In this document: positions 22,627 to 32,052 of the stretch, one piece after another | Layout of the letters: the number at the start of each line of letters is the position of its first letter | How positions within the stretch are numbered: position 1 is the first letter of the stretch | The notes under the pieces: generated by a model | Told to the model about the DNA's origin: nothing | What the model saw: only the letters and a program-made list of their open reading frames with translations | The model's database searches: none | Program-made: the position numbers and the translations under genes | NCBI RefSeq assembly: GCF_001302565.1 | Contig: NZ_CP012750.1 | Location: forward strand, 558,001 to 622,000 | Length of the DNA stretch: 64,000 nt | Source of the DNA: Glutamicibacter halophytocola | Lineage (GTDB): Bacteria > Actinomycetota > Actinomycetes > Actinomycetales > Micrococcaceae | Direction of reading: 5' to 3'

Positions 22627-24642
22627 GTGAGCACCGTGATGGAGAACCCCAAGAATGAGTACAGCCTGGCCATTGTCGGGGCGGGCCCGCGCGGCACCAG
22701 TGTGGTCGAAAGATTTGCTGACTTGGCACTAAAGCTGACGCCCAAAGGCAGCCGGCTGAACATTGTGGTTTTTGACCCGTACCGTCCCGGATCGGGGCAT
22801 GTCTGGAATCCACGCCAGTCGGAGAACTTCTGGATGAACACCCCCGCTTCATTTCCTACGGTCGCGCCGGAACGGGCCACCGATGAGCCTGGCCTGAGTT
22901 TCAGGCAGTTTGTGCAGCTGAAGGGCGATGGACGGCAGCTCAGCGAAGACCATGCGAGAACCATTGAGCGCATTGACGCGGGGACCTATCCCTCACGGGC
23001 CATCTACGGCGAATATCTGGAGCATGTTTTTGACCGAAGCTGCGAGGTGTTGCGTGAGCATGATTCCTTCAGCATCCAGCATGTTGCCGCCGAGGTTCTG
23101 GCGCTGCGGACGCAGGGCAACGGGTACCAATTGGAATACCAAGCGGCGGCTCACGGTTCCGAGGTGCAGCATTTGCCGGTGGACGCAGTGGTGCTGGCTC
23201 TGGGGCATCAAAGTGCAGAGCTGAATCCGTGGCAAAAGCAGCTTCAGGAAGCCGCGACTAATTCCGGCGCTACCTATCTGCCCCCGAATATCCCGGCGGA
23301 CCTGGATTTCAATAAATTCGTAGGGGGCCAGCCAGCGCTGATTCGCGGACTGGGATTGAACTTCTTTGACTGCATGGCAGAACTGACCTTGGGCCGAGGC
23401 GGCATATTCCGGGAAGTCGGTGCCGAGCCAGGGCAGCGCCTTGAGTACGTTGGTTCCGGGAGGGAGCCGGAACTCATTGTCGCCTCGCGCCGCGGAACTC
23501 CGTACTGGGGCAAGCCGGTAGTTGACCAGTTCATTCCCGATGAGATTCAACTGCGCTTTCTTGATGTCCAGGATCTGATCGGCCACTTGGCCGAGATCCG
23601 GGCGACAAATTCAAACGCCACTTTAGAATTCTCGCGGCATATTTGGCCCAAGCTGCATCGTGATGTGCTCTTTGCCTATTATCGGCAGTGCGTCCAGATC
23701 AGCGGTGCGCCTGCGGGGTCCACAGCAGAAGAATTCGTTGACCAGCTAGAGGCAATCCTCGTAGCCGAACACCGTGAAGGCAGCCAGGTGTGGTTGGGAG
23801 AGCTGCGCAAATTCATCTCGCAATTCCCGGAGATTCAATGGCTGGATGTTCCCAAGCTCGCACGCCCCTTTGAAGAGATCGGTTTTGCCTCCAACGAGGA
23901 CTACCAACTGGCAGTGCAGGATTATCTGGCCAGCAATGCCCGGCACAGCTCAGCGGGACTCGATGACCCGCTGTCCTGCGCAATCATGACCATGAACGCC
24001 GGTCGCATGCTGGTCAAGGAACTGATAGTCGCAGGCGCTATCGACGAGCAATCTCGAATAGAAGAGATCCAGGCACACTTCGAGCCGCTGGTCGAGGGGC
24101 TGGCCTCCGGGCCGCCCTTGGAACGCATTGAACAGCTGCTGGCGCTGTCCCGCGCTGGCATCGTGACCTTTATCGGCCCGGAGCCCGAGTTCGCCTTTGA
24201 TGAAGTTTCTGGCCAGTTCACGGCTTCATCGCCATGGGTGGACGCAGAAGTGCACACAGCCAAGACCATGTGCGAAGCAATGATGCCCAGCAACCGCGTA
24301 CTGCAGAATGACACAACGCTGATCAGGCAGTTGCTCAAGGACCACGTTGGCCGGGCGCACACGTGGCGCAATTCTGAAGGTGAAAGCCTCCCGGGCTCGG
24401 GATTTGATGTTGTTGGCGAACCCTACCGGCTGGTCAACAGCGAGGCCCTGGCCCACCGCGGCATTTTTGTGATGGGACTGCAGCTATCCTCAGCCCAATG
24501 GGGGACTGCCATTGCTGCGCAAGCCGGTGACCTGAACAATCCCGCAGCACGAACACTCAAGGACGCTACCCACGTGGCCAACGAAGTGGCGCGCCTTGCC
24601 GGTTTCCTGGTGGGCGAAGGGCTGCCGGCCGAACGGCATTAA
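22627..24642 (+). CDS. FAD/NAD(P)-binding protein
   Basis: A 671-aa protein. It opens with a dinucleotide-binding fold (YSLAIVGAGPRGTSVVERF, Gly-x-Gly-x-x-Gly) followed by VVFDPYRPGSGHVWNP, the pattern of the large FAD-NAD(P)-binding family (FAD_NAD_binding_9-like) found mainly in actinobacteria. A second conserved block near the C-terminus (GIFVMGLQLSSAQWGTAI) probably closes the FAD site. It is likely a cytoplasmic oxidoreductase, but no substrate is known for this group. Divergent from the S9 peptidase. Confidence 0.85.
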   Translation: MSTVMENPKNEYSLAIVGAGPRGTSVVERFADLALKLTPKGSRLNIVVFDPYRPGSGHVWNPRQSENFWMNTPASFPTVAPERATDEPGLSFRQFVQLKGDGRQLSEDHARTIERIDAGTYPSRAIYGEYLEHVFDRSCEVLREHDSFSIQHVAAEVLALRTQGNGYQLEYQAAAHGSEVQHLPVDAVVLALGHQSAELNPWQKQLQEAATNSGATYLPPNIPADLDFNKFVGGQPALIRGLGLNFFDCMAELTLGRGGIFREVGAEPGQRLEYVGSGREPELIVASRRGTPYWGKPVVDQFIPDEIQLRFLDVQDLIGHLAEIRATNSNATLEFSRHIWPKLHRDVLFAYYRQCVQISGAPAGSTAEEFVDQLEAILVAEHREGSQVWLGELRKFISQFPEIQWLDVPKLARPFEEIGFASNEDYQLAVQDYLASNARHSSAGLDDPLSCAIMTMNAGRMLVKELIVAGAIDEQSRIEEIQAHFEPLVEGLASGPPLERIEQLLALSRAGIVTFIGPEPEFAFDEVSGQFTASSPWVDAEVHTAKTMCEAMMPSNRVLQNDTTLIRQLLKDHVGRAHTWRNSEGESLPGSGFDVVGEPYRLVNSEALAHRGIFVMGLQLSSAQWGTAIAAQAGDLNNPAARTLKDATHVANEVARLAGFLVGEGLPAERH

Positions 24643-24689
24643 ACAGCTTGGCGGGCCGATCCGAAGATCAGCCCGCCAAACTCATAACG

Positions 24690-24777
24690 CGGATGGTATG
24701 GGATTTGAACCCATGAGACGGGGTTGCCGCCTACTGGTTTTCAAGACCAGCTCCTTCGGCCGCTCGGACAACCATCC
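24690..24777 (-). tRNA. tRNA-Ser(TGA)
   Basis: An 88-nt class II tRNA, acceptor GGATGGT/ACCATCC, anticodon loop CTTGAAA (anticodon TGA), T-loop TTCAAAT. CCA is not encoded. Confidence 0.95.
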
Positions 24778-24827
24778 AACCCGAAAAAGTATACGGCATG
24801 AACCCCGAATGAAAGGAATTGGGCCCC

Positions 24828-25817
24828 ATGAGCCAAACAATGAATGCCTACATCTACAACGCTGGTGGCGGGCCAGAAGTTATTGAACTTACCGAACGGC
24901 AAATCCCTGCTGCCGGCCCCGGGGAAGTACTAGTCAAGGTCGAAGCTTTTGGTTTGAATCGGGCAGACGTCCAACAGCGAAAGGGCGTGTATCCACCTCC
25001 TCCAGGTGCCAGCGACATTCCAGGGCTGGAAGTATCCGGAAGCATTGCCGCGGTTGGTGCCGGGGTGACCGAGTGGAGCATTGGAACCCGCGTAGCGGCC
25101 CTGCTGGCCGGAGGCGGCTATGCGCAGTACGTCAACGTGCCGGCCGAACTGCTCATCAGAATCCCCGATGAACTCTCCAGCGTGGAAGCCGCCGCGCTGC
25201 CAGAAGTTTCCGCAACGGTAGTCTCCAATCTGTTCATCGAGGGCGGGCTGCAAGAAGGCCAGGCAATCTTGATTCACGGTGGCGCTGGCGGCATCGGTTC
25301 CATGGCGATTCAACTGGCCAAGGCGGCCGGCGCACGGGTGATTGTCACGGCGTCATCGGCCCAGAAGCTTGCGTACTGCCAGCAGCTGGGAGCTGATGAG
25401 GGCATCAACTACCGAGAAGAGGATTTTGAGCAGCGCGTCAAGGAACTGACCGATGGACAGGGAGTGAACCTGATCCTTGACGTTATCGGAGCCAAGTACC
25501 TGCAGAGCAACATCAATGCGCTCGCCGTGGATGGGCGTTTGGTAGTTATTGGCCTGCAGGGAGGAACGAAAGCTGAACTGAATCTGGGCGTGATGCTCGG
25601 AAAGCGGGCGCGGGTGATCGCCACGACTCTCCGGTCCAGGCCGCTGGAGCAGAAGAGCGAGATCATCAAGCAGGCCGTCGCACGAGTGATGCCGTTGGTC
25701 GATGAGGGCAAACTGTCCATCAACGTGTCCAAAGTCTTCGAATTTTCCGATCTGACTAGTGCTCATGAGTATTTTGATTCAGGTGAGCACACGGGAAAGA
25801 TCGTCGTGAGGGTTTAG
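24828..25817 (+). CDS. NAD(P)H:quinone oxidoreductase, zinc-free MDR family
   Basis: A 329-aa medium-chain reductase. An N-terminal GroES-like domain (EVLVKVEAFGLNRADVQQRKG) is followed by the cofactor domain with ILIHGGAGGIGSMAIQLAK. It lacks the zinc-binding cysteines of alcohol dehydrogenases and matches the PIG3/quinone-oxidoreductase subgroup that reduces quinones with NADPH. ATG 24828 follows AAAGGAATT; it starts 50 bp after the divergent tRNA-Ser. Confidence 0.9.
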   Translation: MSQTMNAYIYNAGGGPEVIELTERQIPAAGPGEVLVKVEAFGLNRADVQQRKGVYPPPPGASDIPGLEVSGSIAAVGAGVTEWSIGTRVAALLAGGGYAQYVNVPAELLIRIPDELSSVEAAALPEVSATVVSNLFIEGGLQEGQAILIHGGAGGIGSMAIQLAKAAGARVIVTASSAQKLAYCQQLGADEGINYREEDFEQRVKELTDGQGVNLILDVIGAKYLQSNINALAVDGRLVVIGLQGGTKAELNLGVMLGKRARVIATTLRSRPLEQKSEIIKQAVARVMPLVDEGKLSINVSKVFEFSDLTSAHEYFDSGEHTGKIVVRV

Positions 25818-25927
25818 CCGGAAATGTTTCAGGCGCGTAAAGTGACACAGTAGCCTTAATCACGTGACCGATCTTATAGGGGCCGGTCGCGCACATCACT
25901 TGTCACGCCCTGAGGAGGATGCTCACC

Positions 25928-28162
25928 TTGAGTGCCCAAAATACGCTGCCCCCGGCCGGCGTTGATCCTGAAGTCGCCCAACGCGAAGAAAAGCGTTGGA
26001 CGCCTTTGCGGATCGCCGTCTGGATTGCCATCGCCCTGATTGGTGGCATTGCCTGGTCTTTCCTTGCCTTTTCGCGAGGAGAAACCATCAATGCGATTTG
26101 GTTTGTCTTCGCGGCCGTGGCCACGTACCTGATCGCCTACCGGTTCTACTCGAAGTTCATCGAACGCAAGATCGTCAAGCCCGATGATTTCCGCGCAACC
26201 CCGGCAGAGTCGGTGAACAACGGGCGCGACTTCGTGCCCACCGACCGCCGTGTGCTCTTCGGGCACCACTTCGCGGCTATCGCCGGTGCCGGCCCGCTGG
26301 TTGGCCCGATTCTGGCAGCCCAGATGGGCTACCTGCCGGGAACGATCTGGATTATTGTCGGTGTAGTTTTGGCCGGCGCAGTCCAGGACTACCTGGTGAT
26401 GTTCTTCTCGATGCGCCGTGGCGGGCGTTCGCTGGGCCAGATGGCCCGCGAGGAACTCGGCTTGATCGGCGGCACCGCCGCCCTGATCGCCACGCTGACC
26501 ATCATGATCATCATTACTGCCATCCTGGCACTAGTTGTGGTCAACGCCTTGGGCGAATCCGCATGGGGCGTGTACTCGGTGGGCCTGACCATTCCGATCG
26601 CCTTGTTCATGGGCATTTACCTTCGCTTCATCCGCCCGGGCAAGGTTCTGGAAATCTCCATCATCGGCTTTGTCCTGTTGATGTTCGCGATCATCTCAGG
26701 GCGCTGGATCGCCGAATCGCCGTGGGGTGCTGAATTCTTCCACCTGGATCGCACCACCATTGCCTGGGCCATCATCATCTACGGCATCATCGCCGCCGTT
26801 CTTCCGGTCTGGCTGTTGCTGGCTCCGCGTGATTACCTGTCCACGTTCATGAAGATCGGCGTCATCGGCCTGCTGGCCGTAGCCATCATTATTGTGCGCC
26901 CGGAAATCACGGTTCCTGCGTTCTCCGAGTTCGCCGGGCGCGCCGATGGCCCGGTGGTTTCCGGGCATATCTTCCCGTTCCTCTTCGTGACCATTGCCTG
27001 TGGCGCGCTCTCGGGCTTCCATGCACTGATCTCCTCGGGCACCACCCCGAAGCTGGTTGAAAAGGAGAAGCAGACCCGCTTCCTGGGCTACGGGGGCATG
27101 CTGATGGAATCCATGGTGGCCATCATGGCGCTGGTTGCAGCGATCTCGATTGACCGTGGCGTGTACTTTGCCATGAACTCGTCGGCGGCAGCTACCGGCG
27201 GCACCGTGGAAACCGCGGTAGCGTTTGTGAACTCGCTGGGCCTTGCCGGCGTGAATCTGGAACCGAATACCCTCACCGAGCTGGCGGCCAACGTGGGCGA
27301 GACCAGTGTGGTTTCGCGCACCGGTGGCGCGCCGACCCTGGCTGTGGGCATCGCCCACATCATGCACCAATGGTTCGGCGGCACCGCGATGATGGGCTTC
27401 TGGTACCACTTCGCCATCATGTTCGAGGCACTGTTCATCCTCACCGCAGTTGACGCTGGCACCCGCGTGGCCCGCTTCATGCTTCAGGACACCATCGGCA
27501 ACTTCTTCCCGAAGTTCAAGGACACCTCATGGCGTCCCGGGGTGTGGATTTGCACCCTGGTCATGGTGGCTGGATGGGGATACATCCTCATCCTGGGCGT
27601 GACCGACCCGCTCGGCGGCATCAACACCTTCTTCCCGCTCTTCGGCATTGCCAACCAGCTGTTGGCGGCAATCGCCTTGGCCGTGGTGATGACGATCATC
27701 GCCAAGCGGAACAACTTCAAATACCTGTGGGTTGTCGCGCTGCCGCTGGCCTTCACCGTGGTGGTCACCTTCGTCGCCAGCTGGCAGAAGATCTTCTCAA
27801 CCAATGCCAAGGTCGGCTATTTCGCCAACCATAATGCCTACAAGGAGGCGCTGGCCAACGGCGAAACTTCCCTCGGTTCGGCCAAGACAGTTGAAGCGAT
27901 GGAAGCCGTGGTCCGCAATACCGGAGTTCAGGGTTGGCTGTCGGTGCTCTTCTTGCTGCTGACCGCGGTGGTGATTGTCACCGCTGTCATGGCGACCATC
28001 AAGGCCAAGAAGAACGGTGGCGGAAACGATACAGAGGATCCCGCTGTTCCTTCCAAGATGTACGCACCCTCGGGGCTGATTTCCACTCCTGCCGAAAAGC
28101 AGCTGGAGAAGGAATGGAAGCAGGTTCCGGCGGCATCACAAATTCAGCGTGGCGGCCACTAG
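25928..28162 (+). CDS. cstA: Carbon starvation protein A (pyruvate/peptide transporter)
   Basis: About 744 aa with roughly 16-18 hydrophobic segments. RVLFGHHFAAIAGAGPLVGP is the CstA signature. E. coli CstA and its relatives import peptides or pyruvate when carbon is scarce. TTG 25928 lies about 9 nt from GAGGAGG, while ATG 25919 would touch that ribosome-binding site, so TTG is favoured. The stop is 2 nt before the small YbdD-type gene, its usual partner. Confidence 0.93.
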   Translation: MSAQNTLPPAGVDPEVAQREEKRWTPLRIAVWIAIALIGGIAWSFLAFSRGETINAIWFVFAAVATYLIAYRFYSKFIERKIVKPDDFRATPAESVNNGRDFVPTDRRVLFGHHFAAIAGAGPLVGPILAAQMGYLPGTIWIIVGVVLAGAVQDYLVMFFSMRRGGRSLGQMAREELGLIGGTAALIATLTIMIIITAILALVVVNALGESAWGVYSVGLTIPIALFMGIYLRFIRPGKVLEISIIGFVLLMFAIISGRWIAESPWGAEFFHLDRTTIAWAIIIYGIIAAVLPVWLLLAPRDYLSTFMKIGVIGLLAVAIIIVRPEITVPAFSEFAGRADGPVVSGHIFPFLFVTIACGALSGFHALISSGTTPKLVEKEKQTRFLGYGGMLMESMVAIMALVAAISIDRGVYFAMNSSAAATGGTVETAVAFVNSLGLAGVNLEPNTLTELAANVGETSVVSRTGGAPTLAVGIAHIMHQWFGGTAMMGFWYHFAIMFEALFILTAVDAGTRVARFMLQDTIGNFFPKFKDTSWRPGVWICTLVMVAGWGYILILGVTDPLGGINTFFPLFGIANQLLAAIALAVVMTIIAKRNNFKYLWVVALPLAFTVVVTFVASWQKIFSTNAKVGYFANHNAYKEALANGETSLGSAKTVEAMEAVVRNTGVQGWLSVLFLLLTAVVIVTAVMATIKAKKNGGGNDTEDPAVPSKMYAPSGLISTPAEKQLEKEWKQVPAASQIQRGGH

Positions 28163-28164
28163 CC

Positions 28165-28356
28165 ATGTCTTCGCTGATGGAACGCCTCTCGCAGGCCAAG
28201 AAGTTTGTGGACGGTGTGCTGGGAGCGGATAAATACCAGCACTATCTGGAACACCAAGCCCGCACCCATCCGGACCAGAAACCGATGAGTGAACGGGAAT
28301 TCTGGAAGGACTACACCGACTGGCAAGAGAAGAATCCCGAAGGGCGTTGCTGCTAG
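28165..28356 (+). CDS. YbdD/YjiX-family small protein
   Basis: A 63-aa protein beginning MSSLMERLSQAKKFVDGVLG and containing REFWKDYTDWQEKNPEGRCC, which matches the short YbdD/YjiX (DUF466) proteins that follow cstA or btsT in many bacteria and appear needed for full transporter activity. It starts 3 nt after the cstA stop, so it is translated from the same message. Confidence 0.9.
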   Translation: MSSLMERLSQAKKFVDGVLGADKYQHYLEHQARTHPDQKPMSEREFWKDYTDWQEKNPEGRCC

Positions 28357-28366
28357 AAGCATCAAT

Positions 28367-28420
28367 AACCGGTCCTGGACCCGCCGCACCTGCGGCAGGC
28401 TCCGGGACCGGTTTCGTTTT
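28367..28420 (+). terminator. Terminator of cstA-ybdD
   Basis: AACCGGTCC-TGG paired with CCG-GGACCGGTT across a GC-rich loop that can itself pair (GCCGCACCTGCGGC), followed by TCGTTTTGT. Confidence 0.8.
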
Positions 28421-28504
28421 GTGTCGTGCTCGAGGTCTAAGCGGTGCCTGGTCACCGGTAGGCTAGAGCTATCGATCCTTGTACATCACCGGCAAAGAAG
28501 TGTC

Positions 28505-28954
28505 ATGGCGTTCTTTTCACGACTTCGCGCTGAGCGCGCAGCCACTCGCGAACTTGGCGAGGGCGTCTGGCGCCGCGCCCACGACCGCTTCCAGCGGTCC
28601 CTGGATCGCGTCTTCCAGGTGGTCGAAGGCATCGCCGATGACCAGGTGTATAACCTGCTGGTGAAGGAAGCCAACGAGATGGCGGATCTGTTGCCCGCGG
28701 TGCGTCAGCTTTGCTGCATGGCCCACCGGATCACGCCGAGCAACGACGAGCATATTCCGCAATCCACCGCAGGGGTGCACCGCAGCCTCACCAAGTCGGC
28801 CAACGACCTTGCGACCACCGCACAGGTCATTGCAATGATGCGGATGCAGGCTGAAGCGGGGGAGCCGATCGATATTGAATCGGTCCGCCATCGCGCGCAG
28901 CTGGTCAAGGAAGACGTTGGCCGGGCCATGCAGCTGCTCGCTGACAGCGAATAA
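28505..28954 (+). CDS. Helical protein of unknown function
   Basis: A 149-aa, predicted all-helical soluble protein (FFSRLRAERAATRELGEGVW at the N-terminus, then long amphipathic helices; no membrane segment). It has a purine-rich site AAAGAAG before ATG 28505. I do not recognise a family; similar short proteins occur in Micrococcaceae. Confidence 0.75.
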   Translation: MAFFSRLRAERAATRELGEGVWRRAHDRFQRSLDRVFQVVEGIADDQVYNLLVKEANEMADLLPAVRQLCCMAHRITPSNDEHIPQSTAGVHRSLTKSANDLATTAQVIAMMRMQAEAGEPIDIESVRHRAQLVKEDVGRAMQLLADSE

Positions 28955-29010
28955 TTGACTTTTCCCGATCAGTTGCGTGGTGGTCCTAGAAATCGGGGCA
29001 AGCCGTGCAC

Positions 29011-29016
29011 TAAATT
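29011..29016 (+). promoter_or_regulatory. -10 box (leaderless type) of the aldo/keto reductase
   Basis: TAAATT, 6 nt before ATG 29023; no ribosome-binding site is present. Confidence 0.5.
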
Positions 29017-29022
29017 GGTTGC

Positions 29023-29865
29023 ATGACCCAAACAATACCCACAAGTAAGTTCCTCGACGGAAACACCATTGACCAGCTGGGTTACGGCGTCTGGCAGGTC
29101 AAGGACGACGAAGCGGAAGTAGCTGTTGGCAAGGCGCTGAAGGCTGGCTACCGCCACATCGACACCGCAAAGATCTACGGCAATGAGGCTGGCGTCGGCC
29201 GCGCAGTTGCCGCAAGCGGCATTGCCCGTGAAGACCTCTTCATCACCACCAAGGTCTGGAACGCGGACCAGGGCTATGAGAAGACCATCGCAGCTGCCCA
29301 GGCATCGCTGGAGCGCCTTGGCTTGGACTATGTCGACCTGTACCTTATCCACTGGCTGCAGCCGAAGCGCGGCACCTACGTGGACACCTGGAAGGCGCTG
29401 ATCCAGCTGCAGAAGGACGGCAAAGCGAAGTCCATCGGCGTCTGCAACTTCACCGTAGAAGCCCTTGAAGAGCTCTACACCGAAACCGGTGTGCGCCCGG
29501 TGATCAACCAGGTGGAAACCCACCCGTACTTTCCGCAGGCCGAACTGCGCGCCTACGAAGCGGAACACGGCATCCTGCATGAGTCGTGGTCGCCACTGGG
29601 CCAGGGCGGGGACCTGCTCAAGGACCCAGTGCTCGAAGGCATCGCCAAGAAGCATGGCGCCTCGGTGGCACAGGTTGTCATCGCCTGGCATCTGGCCCTG
29701 GGCAACGTCGTGATCCCGAAGTCCGTGACCGATGCGCGCATCGTCGAGAACTTCGAATCCCTGAAGGTAGCCCTTGACGCTGAAGATATCGAAGCGATCG
29801 CTACCCTGGATCGTGGACCCGAAGGGCGCATCGCGGCTGACCCCGCTACTGCCGACTTCGAATAG
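29023..29865 (+). CDS. Aldo/keto reductase (AKR5-type)
   Basis: A 280-aa (alpha/beta)8 NADPH-dependent reductase. The catalytic set is visible: Asp in YRHIDTAKIYGNE, Tyr in the same motif, Lys in FITTKVW, His in LIHW; VIPKSVTDARI binds the NADPH phosphate. Similar to 2,5-diketo-D-gluconate reductases and general aldehyde reductases. It acts alone in the cytoplasm; the natural substrate is unknown. A terminator at 29882-29917 follows. Confidence 0.92.
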   Translation: MTQTIPTSKFLDGNTIDQLGYGVWQVKDDEAEVAVGKALKAGYRHIDTAKIYGNEAGVGRAVAASGIAREDLFITTKVWNADQGYEKTIAAAQASLERLGLDYVDLYLIHWLQPKRGTYVDTWKALIQLQKDGKAKSIGVCNFTVEALEELYTETGVRPVINQVETHPYFPQAELRAYEAEHGILHESWSPLGQGGDLLKDPVLEGIAKKHGASVAQVVIAWHLALGNVVIPKSVTDARIVENFESLKVALDAEDIEAIATLDRGPEGRIAADPATADFE

Positions 29866-29881
29866 GTCATTAAGCCTGCGC

Positions 29882-29917
29882 ACGGCCCCTCGGATTTCCA
29901 AGAATTCGAGGGGCCGT
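29882..29917 (+). terminator. Terminator of the aldo/keto reductase
   Basis: ACGGCCCCTCG and CGAGGGGCCGT, perfect 11-bp arms around a 14-nt loop. Confidence 0.7.
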
Positions 29918-29957
29918 TGCGCTCCCGATAACCGGCAATCCATGAGGAGACTTCGCC

Positions 29958-30272
29958 ATGCACAAGCTCATCGTCCTATATCCAGAACCAGTTGATCGCG
30001 ACGCCTTTATCAAATACTACGAAGAGACCCACTTGCCGCTCGCGGCAAAGCTTCCAGGGCTTCGTGCGTGGCGCTACTCGACCGGGATTTCCCCGGACGC
30101 GCAAGGCCAGGCAGCTGGGTACTTCGCGATTTTCGAGGCCGAGTTCAGCGATGTTGAAGCCTTCCGCACTGCGATGGGCTCACCCGAGGGTCAAGCTGTC
30201 GCCGCTGACGTTCCCAACTACGCTACCGGGGGAGCAATAACACTCGACTATGAAATCACCGGTGGAAGCTAA
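29958..30272 (+). CDS. EthD-family small protein
   Basis: A 104-aa dimeric alpha/beta-barrel (ferredoxin-like) protein: MHKLIVLYPEPVDRDAFIKY, then THLPLAAKLPGLRAWRYSTG, typical of EthD and related enzymes. Members are either small oxidase/cyclase helpers or stand alone with unknown role. GAGGAGACTT before the ATG fixes the start. Confidence 0.85.
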   Translation: MHKLIVLYPEPVDRDAFIKYYEETHLPLAAKLPGLRAWRYSTGISPDAQGQAAGYFAIFEAEFSDVEAFRTAMGSPEGQAVAADVPNYATGGAITLDYEITGGS

Positions 30273-30286
30273 GGGCCGGCAATGCG

Positions 30287-30327
30287 AAAAACCCCGGAAT
30301 CATGCAACACATGATTCCGGGGTTTTT
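30287..30327. terminator. Bidirectional terminator
   Basis: An 18-bp perfect stem with loop CAACA and A5/T5 ends. It serves the EthD gene (+) and tRNA-Thr (-). Confidence 0.92.
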
Positions 30328-30338
30328 CTTCACAACCG

Positions 30339-30410
30339 AGCCCCCTGCCGGATTTGAACCGGCGACCTGCTCTTTACGAGGGAGCTGCTCTACCCCTGAG
30401 CTAAGGAGGC
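30339..30410 (-). tRNA. tRNA-Thr(CGT)
   Basis: A 72-nt cloverleaf: acceptor GCCTCCT/AGGGGGC, anticodon loop CTCGTAA (anticodon CGT), T-loop TTCAAAT. The base of the anticodon stem next to the loop is a C-A mispair. Confidence 0.9.
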
Positions 30411-30491
30411 CTGTACCTGCAAACAGGCACCACGTCACTTTATCCGAGGAATTGTCTGATCGTCAAAACGAGGAAGACATGAACGCCCCGC

Positions 30492-32030
30492 TCAGCACTG
30501 TGTATCCGGTGCCGGGGCCTTCCCGTCAATCAGGTAGCCATCGACCGCTTCGGTGATGCAGTCATTGGAACGGCCGTAGGCAGTGTGCCCATGCCCTTGG
30601 TAGGTCAATAGCGTGGCGTTATCCAACTGCTTGGCCAGCGACTGCGACCACTGGTACGGGGTTGCAGGATCCGAGGTCGTACCAACGACGAGGATCTCGC
30701 TGGAACCCTTGGCGTCCAGCGCTCCAGCCTTGCCAGTGGGCTTGTGATCCCATGCGTCACAGGCGATCTCGCCGTAGGACAGATACTTGCCCAGCGTCGG
30801 AGCTACGCGCATCAGCTCGGTGGCTTCCTTCCCCATTGCCTCAGCATCGGCATTCATTGGCCGATCCAAGCAATTGATGGCAGCAAACGCATCGCTGGAA
30901 TTCGAGCCGTAAGTTCCATCGGCCTGCCGATCGGCGGCGAGGTCGGCAAATCCGAGAATGGCATCGACGTTCCCGTCATTCACCGCTGATGCCATGGCCT
31001 GGGTCAGGTACGGCCAATTTGAATTGTCGTACAGCGGCAAGATGAAGCCGTTGACAAAATCGATGATTGGCACGGTGCGGCCATCGCTGGAGGTCATGGG
31101 CTCGTTCTCGACCTGGGCGAAGAACTGCTGCAACTGCACCTTGGCGGATTCCACCGTTCCGCTGAAAGGGCAGCCTTCGGATTCAACGCACTGGGCCAGC
31201 CAAGCTTCAATCTCGTGCTCAAAACCAACGGCCTGCGCCTTGGTCAGGTCAGCGGCCTGGCTTTTTGGATCCATGGCTCCATCAAGGACAAAGCGACCCA
31301 CCTTGTGCGGGAACAGGTCCGCATAGGTTGCCCCGAGGAAGGTTCCGTAGGAGAACCCGAGATAGTCCAATTGCTTGTCCCCGAGCACCGCGCGGATGAC
31401 ATCCATGTCCTTGGCAGCCGAGACCGTATCAACGTGGCCCAAGAGTTTCCCGGTGTTGGCCGCGCAATCGGCCGCGTAGTGCTCGGTTTCCTCGACGATC
31501 TGTTCTTGATCTTCAGGCAACCAGGCGCGCAGGTTCTCCTGCCTTCCTTCGTCGGTCTCGGCATCGCTCTGGCAAGTGATCGGGGTGCTTTCACCCACGC
31601 CACGCGGGTCAAAGCCGATCACGTTGTAGGCCTTTTGCAAGTCTGCACTGAACATGGCTTGCACCGAAGATTCGACCATATCCAGCCCAGAACCACCGGG
31701 ACCGCCAGGATTCACGAGCAGGTTTCGGCTGGCTCCCTCGGAAACACGCCGGTTCAGTGCAAGGTCGATGCTGTCACCGGTTGGGTCTGCATAGTCCAGC
31801 GGCACCTTGATCGTGGCGCATTCAATAACATCGCCGCATTTCTCCCAATCGATCTGCTGGGAGTAGTAGCTCTCCAGTCCTTGCGGGGCTTCGACGCTGC
31901 TGGCGCTCGGAGTGGCGTCGGTCCCTTCGGAGTCAGGGAGCGTCGATCCAGCGGAGCAACTGGTCAGCCCGGCAAAGGCCAGCAGGGTCGCCACCGCAAT
32001 TAAACGCAGTTTGGATGAGCGTACAGGCAC
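30492..32030 (-). CDS. Secreted tripeptidyl-aminopeptidase-like lipoprotein (S33)
   Basis: A 512-aa exported hydrolase. The signal ends in the lipobox LTSC at residue 25, so it is a lipoprotein. The alpha/beta-hydrolase core has LLVNPGGPGGSGLDMV (oxyanion loop), GFDPRGVGEST and the nucleophile elbow GFSYG, and ends with a TAP-type C-terminal domain with His in GHGHTAYG. Streptomyces relatives remove tripeptides from exported proteins. GTG 32030 is preceded by AAGGAGA. Confidence 0.9.
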   Translation of the reverse strand: MPVRSSKLRLIAVATLLAFAGLTSCSAGSTLPDSEGTDATPSASSVEAPQGLESYYSQQIDWEKCGDVIECATIKVPLDYADPTGDSIDLALNRRVSEGASRNLLVNPGGPGGSGLDMVESSVQAMFSADLQKAYNVIGFDPRGVGESTPITCQSDAETDEGRQENLRAWLPEDQEQIVEETEHYAADCAANTGKLLGHVDTVSAAKDMDVIRAVLGDKQLDYLGFSYGTFLGATYADLFPHKVGRFVLDGAMDPKSQAADLTKAQAVGFEHEIEAWLAQCVESEGCPFSGTVESAKVQLQQFFAQVENEPMTSSDGRTVPIIDFVNGFILPLYDNSNWPYLTQAMASAVNDGNVDAILGFADLAADRQADGTYGSNSSDAFAAINCLDRPMNADAEAMGKEATELMRVAPTLGKYLSYGEIACDAWDHKPTGKAGALDAKGSSEILVVGTTSDPATPYQWSQSLAKQLDNATLLTYQGHGHTAYGRSNDCITEAVDGYLIDGKAPAPDTQC

Positions 32031-32052
32031 GTTGAGTGTCTCCTTGCGTTGG

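Noticed and set aside
24660..24829. Possible riboswitch or leader upstream of the quinone oxidoreductase
   Set aside because: The segment is the tRNA-Ser gene and a 50-bp gap; no conserved leader structure seen.
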